From assembly GCA_945881985.1 (NCBI GenBank), contig CAMCVL010000006.1, forward strand, positions 31,197 through 95,196: DNA of 64,000 nucleotides. The letters run 5' to 3'. The notes beneath the pieces were generated by a model, which was not told the DNA's origin, did not search any database, and was given only the letters and a program-made list of their open reading frames with translations. The translations under genes and the position numbers were made by a program. The stretch's first letter is position 1, and each line of letters starts with the position of its first letter. The DNA comes from Rickettsia typhi (GTDB lineage: Bacteria; Pseudomonadota; Alphaproteobacteria; Rickettsiales; Deianiraeaceae). Positions 30,663-41,205 of the stretch are shown here, piece after piece.

Positions 30663-32971
30663 ATAGCAAAATTATGAATAATAAAACGGAAGAGAGCTTT
30701 AAGGCGGAGTGCCTTACCGCTTGGGGCTTTGTAGCCGGCAAAGATTACACCCTAGGCAGGATTGATGCTAAGCTAAAAAACATCTGGATAGAGGCAAAAA
30801 AAGGCGCTGAAGATATAGATAAAATGCTGGCACAGATAATCTTTACCGCAAGAATACAAAGTGCCACTCTATGCGAGGCTTTGCCGCCTTACCTAGGATG
30901 CTTTAACCAGCTTTGCGGGGCAATTATACACGAGGACGACATACACGAGGCACTAAGCCACCCTAGTGTGAACTGGAACCAAACCCCTTCAAAAATCAAC
31001 GAGCAAACCGTTGCAATTATTGCCTCCACTTTAAAAAATAAACAAATTTTTTACAACTTAACAGACTTTGGCAAGGCTTTAAAGCAAATTGCCAGCACAA
31101 ATTACCTAAGGCAAAGCGAGATCACAAAGAACAATGTAATTTCAATTTATCACGACTGGCTTGCAACCATCGGTAAAATTTTAACCTTTAGAGACCCCAA
31201 GATGCTTGAAAACCTAAAAGCAGATTGCTTTTTAGCAGATATAATGATTGATGAGGACGGCGACAAAACAATCACTCAAAAGCTTACCTTAATACGCAGG
31301 ACAGTGGACAGAGAGTATTATTACATACCAAGGGACAGAACAGGCTTTGACTTAAAAGACGACATAAAAATAACAAATTACGATGTTTATAATACATTTT
31401 GGAACAAATACAAACGCCCCCCAGCCCAAGATTTTAGAAACCTAATACTCACAAGGCGAGACCTCTTGGTTTTTAACAAGGATAGGCAAAAAAATGGTGC
31501 CTTTTACACGCCGTCAACATTTTCGCAGGAAAGCAAAAAATATCTAGCCAAAGCCTTTGGCGAGGATTGGCAGGATAATTACTACATCTGGGATTGTTGC
31601 TGCGGCACTGGCAACTTGGAGGTGGGGCTTATTAATCAGGAGAGGGTTTTTATGTCCGACATCATGCAACAGTGCATAGACATAATAAAAGAGAGCTGCT
31701 TTATGCCAGATTCCACCCTCTTTCAATTTGATTTTTTAAATGACGAGTGGAAGCCACTCTCTCAAGGCGGCAAGATACCTAATAATCTGTGGCAAATTAT
31801 ACAAAACGAGCCGCAAAAGTTAATCATTTACATCAACCCACCTTACAAAGAGGACAGCAACAAGGAAACAATGCTTGGCAAAACAACAAATTACGCAGGA
31901 CTAACTCAAACCATCACCAAGGGCGAGATGAAAACTGACAACAAAAACCTCGGCAGGGCAAGTAACGAGCTTTTTGTGCAGTTTTATTACAATATTTACA
32001 CAAGAATTAAGGTGTGTAAAATTGCAGCCTTCTCGACATTAAAAAATTGCGTCTCACCTAATTTTGAAGGTTTTAGAAGCTTTTTTAAAGCAAAATTCTG
32101 TGGCGGCTTTATTTGCAAGTCCAATACTTTTGACAATGTTAAGGGGCAGTTTCCGATATCCTTTCAAATTTGGGATTGCGCTTTAAATCTTGATTTTAAA
32201 AAGTCACTCACATTTGATGTCTACGACACAGAGGGTAGCAAAACCGTATTTGCAACCGACAAAAAAGATGCTATTAACACTTGGTTTTACAGAGAGAAAA
32301 AAGATGCAAGTGAAATACTTGGCTACTGCCAGCATGAGCCGGGTGATTTTTCCCATCAAAATGGAGTGTACTTTGTATCGACAAAGCCAACTAGACCAGT
32401 TGCACTTAGCTTTGCAAATCTTGAAAAAGCCTTGATATACCTAGCCTTAAGGCATTGTATAAAATGTACTTGGATTAACGATAGGGACCAGCTTTTGCAT
32501 CCAACAAAAATTGTCAAAACTACTGATGATACGGGGCTTTATGCAAATGAGAGTGGGGAGTCTTGTATCCACGAATATGAATATCAAAAAGATACAAATT
32601 TTATTGCAAATTGCGTTGCTTTTGCACTTTTTCATAGGCAAAATCATGCAGATTGGTGCCTGTTTAAGGACAGCGAGCTGGGTCTGCATAGCTCTGGGCG
32701 GGATTTAAGTGTGTATAATTTTGTTATGCAATATCAATTTGGCGAAACAGCAAGTAAATTGCTTGAAGCCGCTAGGCAAATTTATATGCTTTATTATAGC
32801 AAAATTCATCAAAGCACTACAAATTATTCAGTTAGCCGCAAAATTGTTTGGCAAACGCTTAAGGACAATGATGAATTTAAAACTTTAAAAACAGAATTTA
32901 CCACCTTGCAAAACGAGCTTGCAAGCGAGATAGCCTTTGATATGATAGGCTATGGTTTTTACAGGGTATAG
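30659..32971 (+). CDS. N6-adenine DNA methyltransferase / type IIG-like R-M protein
   Basis: GAFYTPSTFSQESKKYL, WDCCCGTGNLEVGL (motif I), IIYINPPYKED (motif IV NPPY). Confidence 0.8.
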   Translation: MNSKIMNNKTEESFKAECLTAWGFVAGKDYTLGRIDAKLKNIWIEAKKGAEDIDKMLAQIIFTARIQSATLCEALPPYLGCFNQLCGAIIHEDDIHEALSHPSVNWNQTPSKINEQTVAIIASTLKNKQIFYNLTDFGKALKQIASTNYLRQSEITKNNVISIYHDWLATIGKILTFRDPKMLENLKADCFLADIMIDEDGDKTITQKLTLIRRTVDREYYYIPRDRTGFDLKDDIKITNYDVYNTFWNKYKRPPAQDFRNLILTRRDLLVFNKDRQKNGAFYTPSTFSQESKKYLAKAFGEDWQDNYYIWDCCCGTGNLEVGLINQERVFMSDIMQQCIDIIKESCFMPDSTLFQFDFLNDEWKPLSQGGKIPNNLWQIIQNEPQKLIIYINPPYKEDSNKETMLGKTTNYAGLTQTITKGEMKTDNKNLGRASNELFVQFYYNIYTRIKVCKIAAFSTLKNCVSPNFEGFRSFFKAKFCGGFICKSNTFDNVKGQFPISFQIWDCALNLDFKKSLTFDVYDTEGSKTVFATDKKDAINTWFYREKKDASEILGYCQHEPGDFSHQNGVYFVSTKPTRPVALSFANLEKALIYLALRHCIKCTWINDRDQLLHPTKIVKTTDDTGLYANESGESCIHEYEYQKDTNFIANCVAFALFHRQNHADWCLFKDSELGLHSSGRDLSVYNFVMQYQFGETASKLLEAARQIYMLYYSKIHQSTTNYSVSRKIVWQTLKDNDEFKTLKTEFTTLQNELASEIAFDMIGYGFYRV

Positions 32972-33014
32972 TGCTAAGGGGTTTTAGGTGGTTAAGGGTT
33001 TGTTAAATTTAAAA

Positions 33015-33509
33015 TCAAACTTTGCCATCTGTGTATTTTAAAATTTGCACCGCCTTTAGCACTTCGTCCCTTGCGTTAATTGCAGCCTGTTTGCTCGTTA
33101 GGTTAGTTTGCAATATTTGCAAGGCATTAAGCCTTAAGGTTTTGGCTTTAGCGATGGCGGATTCTGCGGAGGACTCAAAGAGTTCCTCTATGTTAAAAAT
33201 TGCCTCAAGAACATCTGGGTAGGCATTAAGGCTTAGTCTATGCTCGTTGTTTTGTATGTCAACTTCAAGCCACAGTTTTGTTAGATAGGCGGCTCTTTGA
33301 GTATCATTGACTAAAATACCATAGCAAGTGTTAATGTGTGCCGAGGCAAGGCTTGCAAAAAAAATATCTTGTTGTTTTAACACTTTGTCTGGATGGTATT
33401 GTTGCTGGAGCTGTAAAAGGTTTGCCTCAAGCTGTGCCTTGTTTATGTTAAAGTTTGGAGCGATTTTAAAAACTTCAAATGCCCCAAGTTTTGTAATATT
33501 AGTTTGCAT
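33015..33509 (-). CDS. hscB: Fe-S assembly co-chaperone HscB-like J protein
   Basis: YHPDK J-domain motif, SAHINTCYGILVNDTQRAAYLTKLW typical of HscB. Confidence 0.8.
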   Translation of the reverse strand: MQTNITKLGAFEVFKIAPNFNINKAQLEANLLQLQQQYHPDKVLKQQDIFFASLASAHINTCYGILVNDTQRAAYLTKLWLEVDIQNNEHRLSLNAYPDVLEAIFNIEELFESSAESAIAKAKTLRLNALQILQTNLTSKQAAINARDEVLKAVQILKYTDGKV

Positions 33510-33511
33510 TT

Positions 33512-34165
33512 TTAAAGTTTGGCAATAAAGCTTTTTGCTGCATCTATTGCGGCAGAGTCAATTGAATGCTCAAGTCCCGCAATTTTGCAAAAATTAGTAT
33601 TAAAGCCAGCCTCTTTAAGGTAAGTATTTGCAACCTTACTAAGAGCAATTGGCACAACAACATCTTCATCGCCGTGAATAAGGCATACTGGCGGCTTGCA
33701 AGCTGCCTCAGTGCCTGCAAGGTCTGGGGCAATTAATGTGCCAGAAAAGCCAATAATACATTTAATTTGCTGTTGTAATCTTATGCCGGTAAAAAGCGAC
33801 ACCATTGCCCCCTGCGAAAAACCAAACAAGCTAAGATTTGCATGGCTAAGCTCGTATTTTGTAAGCATTTGAGATATAAAATCTGTCAAAATTTGCTGCA
33901 CTCGGTAGGAATGGTTAAGTAAAACCTCACGGGATCTGTCAAGCAAGGAATACCATTGAAACCCCGGAGGACCAAACTCAAAAACCTCAGGAGCGTTAGG
34001 AAAGATAAAAACAGCATCCTCAAAAACGCCATCAAAATCACGCCAAATTGGCACAAGATTTGAGGCATCCGCCCCATAGCCATGCGAGCAAATAATAAGA
34101 TTTTTTGGCTTAGCACCATCCTTAAGGCTGGACTTAGCTACATAATTTAAACTTGCCTGTTGCAT
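33512..34165 (-). CDS. Phospholipase/carboxylesterase family alpha/beta hydrolase
   Basis: LIICSHGYGADASNLVPIW, LFGFSQGAMVSL (GxSxG), LIHGDEDVVVPI, GLEHSID. Confidence 0.88.
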   Translation of the reverse strand: MQQASLNYVAKSSLKDGAKPKNLIICSHGYGADASNLVPIWRDFDGVFEDAVFIFPNAPEVFEFGPPGFQWYSLLDRSREVLLNHSYRVQQILTDFISQMLTKYELSHANLSLFGFSQGAMVSLFTGIRLQQQIKCIIGFSGTLIAPDLAGTEAACKPPVCLIHGDEDVVVPIALSKVANTYLKEAGFNTNFCKIAGLEHSIDSAAIDAAKSFIAKL

Positions 34166-34198
34166 TTTAAAAACAAATAAAAATCTATAACTTATTCA

Positions 34199-34564
34199 TT
34201 ACTCATTTGACATAATATGCAGATGAAAATGAAACACAACCTGCCCCGCCCCCGCCCCATTATTTGTGTGAAGCTGATAGTTTTTAAGTCCTAAGACATT
34301 TGCAGCAATATGCTTAGCCTTGGCAAAAAAATCGGCAATTTGCAGTGGTGAGTTTTGGCAAGCCGCAACAAAATCGTCAAAATCTACAACTAAAGCCTTT
34401 GGTATCAATAAGGCGTGAGTTTTGCATTTTGGATAGGCATCGTAAAAACAAAGCAAGTTGTTGTCTTCGTAGATAATTTTTGCATCAAGCTCGCCTTGAA
34501 TTATCTTGTAAAACACATTTGCCTTGTTGTAGTTTTTTGTAGCGATATTTGCCGAGGTTTGCAT
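34199..34564 (-). CDS. HIT-family nucleotide-binding hydrolase (HinT-like)
   Basis: FYKIIQGELDAKIIYEDNNLLCFYDAYPKCKTHALLIPK; HFHLHIM histidine triad. Confidence 0.92.
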   Translation of the reverse strand: MQTSANIATKNYNKANVFYKIIQGELDAKIIYEDNNLLCFYDAYPKCKTHALLIPKALVVDFDDFVAACQNSPLQIADFFAKAKHIAANVLGLKNYQLHTNNGAGAGQVVFHFHLHIMSNE

Positions 34565-34565
34565 A

Positions 34566-35204
34566 TTATTTTTTTACAAATTCAAGTTCTAAAGCAAGTT
34601 CAACCTCGTCCCCAACATATGGAATGTACTCGTTTATACCCCATTGGCTGCGTTTGATTTTTGTTTTTGCAGATATACCAAAAGCTGGGTTTTTTGTGTA
34701 AGGGTGAGCGTCGTAGCCGCCATTAAACACAGCATCCAAGGTAATGGTTTGAGTTTGCCCGTGCATTGTTAAGTCGCCGGTTATAACACCTGTGTTTGCC
34801 CCTGTTTTTTTGATGCTTTTGCTAGCAAAGCTTGCCACAGGATATTTTTTTGCATTAAAGAACTTTTTTGCTATTTCTGCGTCAAAGTTTTCCTTTTTAG
34901 GGAAGGGGTAATCTGTTTTAACAGATTTTAACTTTACTTCTGCGTTGACAGATGATTTTTCAACATCGGCACTATTAAGATTTACATCGGCTTTAATGTC
35001 GGTAAATCTTGCCGTGTAAAAAGACAAGCCAATGTGATTAACTTTAAATGTTAGGCTTGCATGGGTTTTTTCAATCGCATAATTACCGGATGGTATTTTT
35101 GCAATGTCGCTCAAATAATCAGCGGATGCAAGGCTAAAGCTAGTAGCGTAAATTGCTGCGGCTACGGAGGCAATTTTAACTCCATTTAAAACAGATTTTA
35201 TCAT
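34566..35204 (-). CDS. YceI-family periplasmic protein
   Basis: Signal peptide; YAIEKTHASLTFKVNHIGLSFYTARFTDIKADV, GDLTMHGQTQTITLDAVFNGG. Confidence 0.9.
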   Translation of the reverse strand: MIKSVLNGVKIASVAAAIYATSFSLASADYLSDIAKIPSGNYAIEKTHASLTFKVNHIGLSFYTARFTDIKADVNLNSADVEKSSVNAEVKLKSVKTDYPFPKKENFDAEIAKKFFNAKKYPVASFASKSIKKTGANTGVITGDLTMHGQTQTITLDAVFNGGYDAHPYTKNPAFGISAKTKIKRSQWGINEYIPYVGDEVELALELEFVKK

Positions 35205-35488
35205 AATGGCAAATAAAAAATATCATTAATTAAAATTTATGCAATTCAATCTAGCAATTATCTTTTGCGGTTGAATATAAACATATCTAAGATTTAGATT
35301 GCTTTACAAGATTTGCAAGTAAAAAAGATTATTTAAGTAAAAATTATTTATAATTATAGCCGATAGCCGCAGAGCGATTGCATGTAGCTTGCCATATCAT
35401 TTTTGCAAAAAATTAAAACTAGGTAAGTTTTAGCTATTGTTTAAAAAATAATCCTACAAATTTACAGAGCGGCTGTTACTTGGGTTGT

Positions 35489-36853
35489 TTAAAGGCGTGA
35501 TCTTTTTTTACCTTCAAAAAACTGACTAGCTTTTTTGCTTGCAATTTTACCTTGGGGGCGGGAGATGTATATTGCGTCTTCTTCAACATCTTTATCTGCA
35601 ACGCTTGCGGCGGCAATTAGGGCATTTTTACCAATCTTTAGCGGAGATATAAGGCTTGTGTTTGACCCTATAAATGCCCCATCGCCCACAATTGCCTTGT
35701 GTTTAAGCACTCCGTCGTAGTTGCAAAAAACCGCTCCTGCACCAATATTTACGCCATCGCCAAGCTCAGCATCGCCAATGTATGCAAGATGCCCTGCTTT
35801 TACCCCGTGTTTAAGCTCGGAGTTTTTAACTTCAACAAAATTACCAATCTTGCACTTTTTGCCAATCTTTGTTTTACCGCGGATTCTTGCAAAGGGTCCA
35901 ATGCTTGCCCCCTCTTCAATTAACACATCTTCAAGATAGCAAAATGCCTTAATTGCCGCCCCGCTTTTAATCTTTACACCCTTGCCAATAAACACATTAG
36001 GCTCTATTGTTACATCTGGCTCAATTATTGTGTCAAGGCTTAAAAACACGGATGCTGGGTCAGTAAAGCTCACTCCGTTTTTCATAAAATCTTCCCTAAG
36101 CTCCTGCTGCATTAGTGCCTCGGCTTTACTAAGGTCAAGCCTGTCGTTCACGCCAAAGGCTTCGGTTTCGCTACAAAGTGTAAGCCCGCAGGTAAAGCCG
36201 TTTTGCGGGGCAAGGTGTGCTAGGTCAGTTAAATAAAATTCCTCTGCCTTGTTGTTGTTTTTAAGCATTGGCAACAAGGCTTTAAAGGCTGCAAAACCAC
36301 CGCCAGCAAAGCCAGCATTAAATGTGTTAAGCTCTTGTTTTTGCTCTTGGCTTGCATCCTTAAACTCCACAATATCAACAACTTGCCCCTTCTTGTTAAA
36401 CACAAATCTGCCAAATTGCAGGCTGGGGTCATGCTTTACAAATCCTGCAAAATTTACATCCTCCTTGCCCTTTAACAGCCCATCTATGCAAGATATTTTA
36501 AACAAAGGAGTATCCCCGTATAAAACCGCAAGCTTTGCAAAACCATCATCGCCCCATTGCTTAATTGCCTCTGTAAGTCCTATACTAACCGCATGCCCGG
36601 TGCCAAGCCTTTGCTGTTGCACCGCTATTGCAACATTAGCACTATCAAGATATGTTTTAGATATTACCTCGGCATTATCCTCGGAGCAAACAATCACAAA
36701 CTTGCCCCCCTCGCCGTAATGGCTGTTTAGAACCTTGTTAATGCAAATGTCAACCATTGCCTCGCCAGCAATTTTGTGCATTACCTTTGGCAGTGATGAT
36801 TTCATTCTTGTACCCTTGCCCGCCGCCAAGATGATGAAGAGAGTAGCTTGCAT
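35489..36853 (-). CDS. glmU: Bifunctional GlmU (UDP-GlcNAc pyrophosphorylase/GlcN-1-P acetyltransferase)
   Basis: LAAGKGTRMKSSLPKVMHKIAG; C-terminal hexapeptide repeats, NFVEVKNSELKHGVKAGHLAYIGDAELGDGVNIGAGAVFCNYDG. Confidence 0.96.
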   Translation of the reverse strand: MQATLFIILAAGKGTRMKSSLPKVMHKIAGEAMVDICINKVLNSHYGEGGKFVIVCSEDNAEVISKTYLDSANVAIAVQQQRLGTGHAVSIGLTEAIKQWGDDGFAKLAVLYGDTPLFKISCIDGLLKGKEDVNFAGFVKHDPSLQFGRFVFNKKGQVVDIVEFKDASQEQKQELNTFNAGFAGGGFAAFKALLPMLKNNNKAEEFYLTDLAHLAPQNGFTCGLTLCSETEAFGVNDRLDLSKAEALMQQELREDFMKNGVSFTDPASVFLSLDTIIEPDVTIEPNVFIGKGVKIKSGAAIKAFCYLEDVLIEEGASIGPFARIRGKTKIGKKCKIGNFVEVKNSELKHGVKAGHLAYIGDAELGDGVNIGAGAVFCNYDGVLKHKAIVGDGAFIGSNTSLISPLKIGKNALIAAASVADKDVEEDAIYISRPQGKIASKKASQFFEGKKRSRL

Positions 36854-36867
36854 AAATATATTAATAA

Positions 36868-37419
36868 TTACTTAATTTTTAACAATGATTTAAAATGTTT
36901 TTCAAATTCTATCTTAATGTCCTCAAGTGTTTTTACCTCTATCATGTCTTTTTCTTTAAAATCCCATTTATAGCCAGAGCCGGTGCCTTGCTTTTTACGA
37001 TTATGAAGTTTTTCAAAAGGGATGTTGTTTTTTACAAAAAACTTAACAAAAAGTTGATTTGGCTTAACCCCTAAAAATAAAATCCCCTCATAGTCTCCAT
37101 CTTCCTTAATTCCTTCGTTTTGAAATTTTTGATTTACATCTATGGAGGATGTTTTAATTTCAAATTTTATATCGTTAAATTTTAAATCCCAATCGCCTTG
37201 ATCTCCATCGTTATATTCTATCTTAAGCCTTCTAAAGTATATCTGAGTTAAAACTTGTGCAAAAAACCTTTCGCCAAAGCTACCTCTCTTGTCTATTTGT
37301 AAATTTCTATATTCTTTATATTTGCTATTTGGGTCTAACCATTCATTTTGAGCTTCTTTTAAGACAGCTTTTAAAATTGGTATAGCAATTTCGTCAATAT
37401 CATTTATACTATTTGTCAT
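36868..37419 (-). CDS. Putative type II restriction endonuclease (PD-(D/E)XK-like)
   Basis: GDQGDWDLKFNDIKFEIKTSS fits D-(x)n-ExK; overlaps the 3' end of the adjacent DNA methyltransferase by 11 bp; start MTNSINDID preferred to the upstream ATG. Confidence 0.7.
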   Translation of the reverse strand: MTNSINDIDEIAIPILKAVLKEAQNEWLDPNSKYKEYRNLQIDKRGSFGERFFAQVLTQIYFRRLKIEYNDGDQGDWDLKFNDIKFEIKTSSIDVNQKFQNEGIKEDGDYEGILFLGVKPNQLFVKFFVKNNIPFEKLHNRKKQGTGSGYKWDFKEKDMIEVKTLEDIKIEFEKHFKSLLKIK

Positions 37420-38539
37420 AAAATCCCCTAATAATAAGTTGTTGTTCAATAAGGTCAGTGCGTAGATTAAGAGCACTGTTTGTTGATAAAAAGGCAACAT
37501 CCTTCCAGCACACATCGTTAAAAAAGATTTGTTTTAGCCTTTCTTTTTGCTGTAAAAACACAATGCCATAGCCCCTTTTGTTTGGCAGTTCTGCAAAGCT
37601 TTTGTAAGCCGCCATTCCGCTAAAACATGTTGATGGCAAATAAACATCGCAGCAATTAAGCATTTTTTTGTTGCGAGTGCTACTTGGTGTGCCACCATCC
37701 GATAGTGAGTAGACTTTTGCAAAGCCTTTGCATGTTTGCTGGGGCGTTGTTTTTATTTTATCCTTGCCAAGCTTTGTCCATACCTGAAAGATAGTTGCAA
37801 TATCAACCGCCCTGCCATCTGGATACATAAATGAATTTTGTGGCAATTTTTGGCTATAGGCAAGGGAGTATTCTGGGTTGACTCTCTTCATTGGCACGCC
37901 CTTGCCAGTGCTATTAAAAAGTGGTGGCAATATAAATGCAACAACATCTGCAAATTGTGCCGAGTGATTGATAAATCTTAATGCTAAATTACCCCTAAGA
38001 CCAAATGGAGGATTGCCAATTACTATATATTTGCCAGAATTTGAATTTTTGCATTCAGGGGTAAAATCTAAATAGTTGCTACAAATTAACTCTTTTGCAA
38101 GAGCTCCCTTTGGGTCTATGTCAACGCCAATCCTTCTGGCTGCAGGCAAAAGATTATAAAAATTGCAGCAACCAGCACTAGGCTCAATAAATGTATATTC
38201 ATTGTGTTTTATGCCAAGCTCGGTTAAAACCTCTAAAGTTTTTTTGTAGCAAAAGAGCGAGACCTCCTCATTTGTGTAAAACTGGTCTTTTTGCCTATAT
38301 GTATCCTGAGGGGTGTATTTTGTGCCAAGCAGGTGGTTTAGGTCATTAAAATAATTGTTTGGCACTTTTTGCTGGCTTAACCATCTTTTGGAGGTTCCGC
38401 TATGTATGCCAAGTTTATCTTCAATTTCGGCAATGTTGTATTTTTGCAAAAGCTCGCATAGCAGGCTGTAAGCGGATGGGTTATCATCTGCCCCTAAGGT
38501 GTTGTAAAAGTTTGCGTCGTCAAAAATTTTACCTTGCAT
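37409..38539 (-). CDS. N6-adenine DNA methyltransferase with N-terminal HTH-like region
   Basis: FIEPSAGCCNFYNLLP (motif I), YIVIGNPPFGLRGNLALRFINHS (NPPF motif IV), N-terminal AEIEDKLGIHSGTSKRWLSQQ. Confidence 0.8.
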   Translation of the reverse strand: MQGKIFDDANFYNTLGADDNPSAYSLLCELLQKYNIAEIEDKLGIHSGTSKRWLSQQKVPNNYFNDLNHLLGTKYTPQDTYRQKDQFYTNEEVSLFCYKKTLEVLTELGIKHNEYTFIEPSAGCCNFYNLLPAARRIGVDIDPKGALAKELICSNYLDFTPECKNSNSGKYIVIGNPPFGLRGNLALRFINHSAQFADVVAFILPPLFNSTGKGVPMKRVNPEYSLAYSQKLPQNSFMYPDGRAVDIATIFQVWTKLGKDKIKTTPQQTCKGFAKVYSLSDGGTPSSTRNKKMLNCCDVYLPSTCFSGMAAYKSFAELPNKRGYGIVFLQQKERLKQIFFNDVCWKDVAFLSTNSALNLRTDLIEQQLIIRGFYDK

Positions 38540-38548
38540 AACTTAAAA

Positions 38549-39352
38549 TCAAACGGCAAATTGTTCTTCAAGGAGCTTTTCGGCAAAGGGTTTGTTTGCA
38601 TCAAAAAGCAGGTGGATTGGCTTTGTTTTGTCCGTTATTATTCTTGCTCTTTCAACATTTGTTTTAAAGGCACTGTCGCCGCTAAGATTTGTGGGTCTTT
38701 TGTTAGTGTTGTTGATTGCAACATCTATCACCGAGTCGTTAGAAATAAGCGCGCCACGCCAGTGTCTTGGTCTAAAGGGGCTAATGGGGCATATACTTAC
38801 CAAGTTGGACTCTGGGGTAAAGATTGGACCATGAACCGAAAAGTTGTAAGCCGTTGACCCAGCGGGGCTTGCAATTAAAAGCCCGTCAGAGACTAGGTCT
38901 GGTATTCTTTGCTTGCCGTCAATGCTAATGCAAAAGTGCGAAGCCTGATTTGTTTGCCGCAAAAAAGAAATCTCGTTGACGGCATAAACATCTTTTTGCA
39001 TTCCGTTTGTTTTAACAAGGCTTGCCTTGAGGGGGTAAATTGTTGTGGTCTTAGCATCTGCAATGCTTTGCATAACATCGGCTGCGGCTTTTTTTGCGTT
39101 AAGTAAAAAGCCAAAGGTGCCAAAGTTGATGCCGTAAAAGCTAATGCCGCCAAGCCCTAAAAATCTTTGTATTACCTTTAGCAAAAATCCATCCCCGCCA
39201 ATGCAAATAACTACTGTAGGCTCACTTTTTGCCTCCCCACCTTTAAGCCCTGCAATGGTGCAGTATTTTATATCAAGCATAGCCTCAAGCTGCAAGGCAA
39301 AGGCAATTGCCTGCTCGTTAAACTCATCGGCAATAATGCAAAAGTTTGGCAT
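38549..39352 (-). CDS. nadK: NAD kinase
   Basis: VVICIGGDGFLLKVIQ, YGINFGTFGFLLN, SPAGSTAYNFSVHGPIF. Confidence 0.93.
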   Translation of the reverse strand: MPNFCIIADEFNEQAIAFALQLEAMLDIKYCTIAGLKGGEAKSEPTVVICIGGDGFLLKVIQRFLGLGGISFYGINFGTFGFLLNAKKAAADVMQSIADAKTTTIYPLKASLVKTNGMQKDVYAVNEISFLRQTNQASHFCISIDGKQRIPDLVSDGLLIASPAGSTAYNFSVHGPIFTPESNLVSICPISPFRPRHWRGALISNDSVIDVAINNTNKRPTNLSGDSAFKTNVERARIITDKTKPIHLLFDANKPFAEKLLEEQFAV

Positions 39353-39503
39353 ATTATATTACAAAACAATTTTCTTATAAATCTTAAATCCTATTTGCAA
39401 AATAATCTATCTTTTTTTCTTTGCTTTGGATTTAACATTGACATTATATTGACATTTAGCCAATAGATAATAATACTATAATTGACATATTTTTTATTTA
39501 TAG

Positions 39504-40019
39504 TTGCAAGGAATGATTGTTAGTGGCAAGGCAGAGGCAAGGCATGCTATGCTTGCAAAACGCCTTGAATTAAATACCGCGTTTATTAAAGAGGCATCTG
39601 CTATTATTTGCAAAAAATTTATTAATATTATAGGCAAGAGTGATGAATATATTGCAATCTACTCACCTATTAAAAACGAGGTTGATACCGCTTTGCTTGC
39701 AAGTGAATATCCAAATTACTTATTGCCGGTTATTACGGATAAAAAAAATGGTGTGATGCACTTTGCAAATCCTGCAAATGATATCGCAGATATTGTGCCA
39801 AGCGTTGTTGCCGTGCCATTGGTTGCTTTTAACAAAAATCTTTATAGACTTGGCTATGGGGGGGGTTTTTACGACAGATATCTTGCAGAGCACAAAAGTA
39901 AAGTTCAGTTAAAAATAGGACTTGCATTTAGCATGCAAGAATGTAATGATTTTAATACAAATGATTTTGATGTAAAACTTGACTACATTTTAACTGAGGA
40001 CTATGACCTACGAAGCTAA
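39504..40019 (+). CDS. 5-formyltetrahydrofolate cyclo-ligase
   Basis: IAIYSPIKNEVDTALLA, YLLPVITDK, VPLVAFNKNLYRLGYGGGFYDRYL. Confidence 0.92.
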   Translation: MQGMIVSGKAEARHAMLAKRLELNTAFIKEASAIICKKFINIIGKSDEYIAIYSPIKNEVDTALLASEYPNYLLPVITDKKNGVMHFANPANDIADIVPSVVAVPLVAFNKNLYRLGYGGGFYDRYLAEHKSKVQLKIGLAFSMQECNDFNTNDFDVKLDYILTEDYDLRS

Positions 40020-41154
40020 CACTGATTTTACTGACAACATTGAGGCAAAGCAATCCTTAAAGTATATTATTACAGAAATTATCAAAGCAAATGGCTTTAT
40101 TGAAGTGGATAAATTTATTAATCTTTGTCTTTACCATGATGATTTTGGCTATTACAAAACCAAAAATCCTTTTGGGGCGGACGGCGACTTTGTAACCGCT
40201 CCGCAAATGACTAGCCTATTTGGTGAGATGATAGGGCTTTTTATCGCTTCTTGTTATAAAAGATTTAGTTCAGCTTCAAAGCTGACACTTTGCGAGCTTG
40301 GCGGCGGCGGCGGCTTTTTTATGCGAGACTGTCTTAGTTTGTTAAAGCTTGTCCCTGATGTTTATAAAAGGCTCTCTGTTGTGATGGTTGAAAGCTCTGA
40401 TGCTTTAACAAGGCAGCAAAAGCAAATCTTAGCGCCTTTTTTTGACGACATTGAAATCACTTGGAAAAAACAATATCAAGATGCCCTTGAGGATGCAGAC
40501 GAGAGTTCTAAACTCTTTGTTTTTTCAAATGAGTTTTTTGATGCCTTTGCATTAAAGCAATTTGTCTTGAACGATGGTAATTGGCACGAGGCAGTAATTA
40601 CAATAGGCGAGGAAAGTGGCGAGCTTGAGTTTGGTTGCGACAAAAGGCTTAACTACAACGAGCAAATGCAGGCTTTTTTAACGGCAAATAACATTAACTA
40701 CGAGCTTGAAGAGGAGAGTATTATTGAGATTGCAGGTGAGGCACTTGAATGCTTTAACTTTTTTGCAAAACAGGTAAAAAAGCAAGGCGGTGTGTTTTTA
40801 ACCATAGACTACGGGTATGTTAAGCCTAATTTTAGGTCAAGTATTAAGGCGGTTAGGGCTCATAAAGAAGTTGATGTTTTGACAAATCTTGGTGATGCTG
40901 ACATTACTTATTTAGTAAATTTTGACAACTTGCAAAACATTGCAATCAAAAATGGTCTTGTAACCTTTGGTGTGATAAATCAGGGTGATTTTTTTAGGTC
41001 CCTTGGCATTGAGGTGCGTCTTAATAAATATCTTGCAAAGCAAAGTGCAAATCCGCAAAAAGCAGAGCTTGCAAAAATTGCAGTCTCCCGCATTATATCG
41101 CCCGAGCAGATGGGTGAGCTTTTTAAAGTGTTAATTTGTGAGGAGGTAAATTAA
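40003..41154 (+). CDS. MidA/NDUFAF7-family SAM-dependent methyltransferase
   Basis: FINLCLYHDDFGYYKTKNPFGADGDFVTAPQMTSLFGEMIG, LCELGGGGGFFMRD, FSNEFFDAFALKQF. Confidence 0.93.
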   Translation: MTYEANTDFTDNIEAKQSLKYIITEIIKANGFIEVDKFINLCLYHDDFGYYKTKNPFGADGDFVTAPQMTSLFGEMIGLFIASCYKRFSSASKLTLCELGGGGGFFMRDCLSLLKLVPDVYKRLSVVMVESSDALTRQQKQILAPFFDDIEITWKKQYQDALEDADESSKLFVFSNEFFDAFALKQFVLNDGNWHEAVITIGEESGELEFGCDKRLNYNEQMQAFLTANNINYELEEESIIEIAGEALECFNFFAKQVKKQGGVFLTIDYGYVKPNFRSSIKAVRAHKEVDVLTNLGDADITYLVNFDNLQNIAIKNGLVTFGVINQGDFFRSLGIEVRLNKYLAKQSANPQKAELAKIAVSRIISPEQMGELFKVLICEEVN

Positions 41155-41205
41155 GGCAAAATCTAATTTAAAATTAAAATTGCACCGAGTGGATTTGAAT
41201 GTTGG

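Noticed and set aside
32190-32708. Small ORFs within the 770-aa methyltransferase gene
   Set aside because: Nested, out-of-frame or antisense to a gene with clear motifs.
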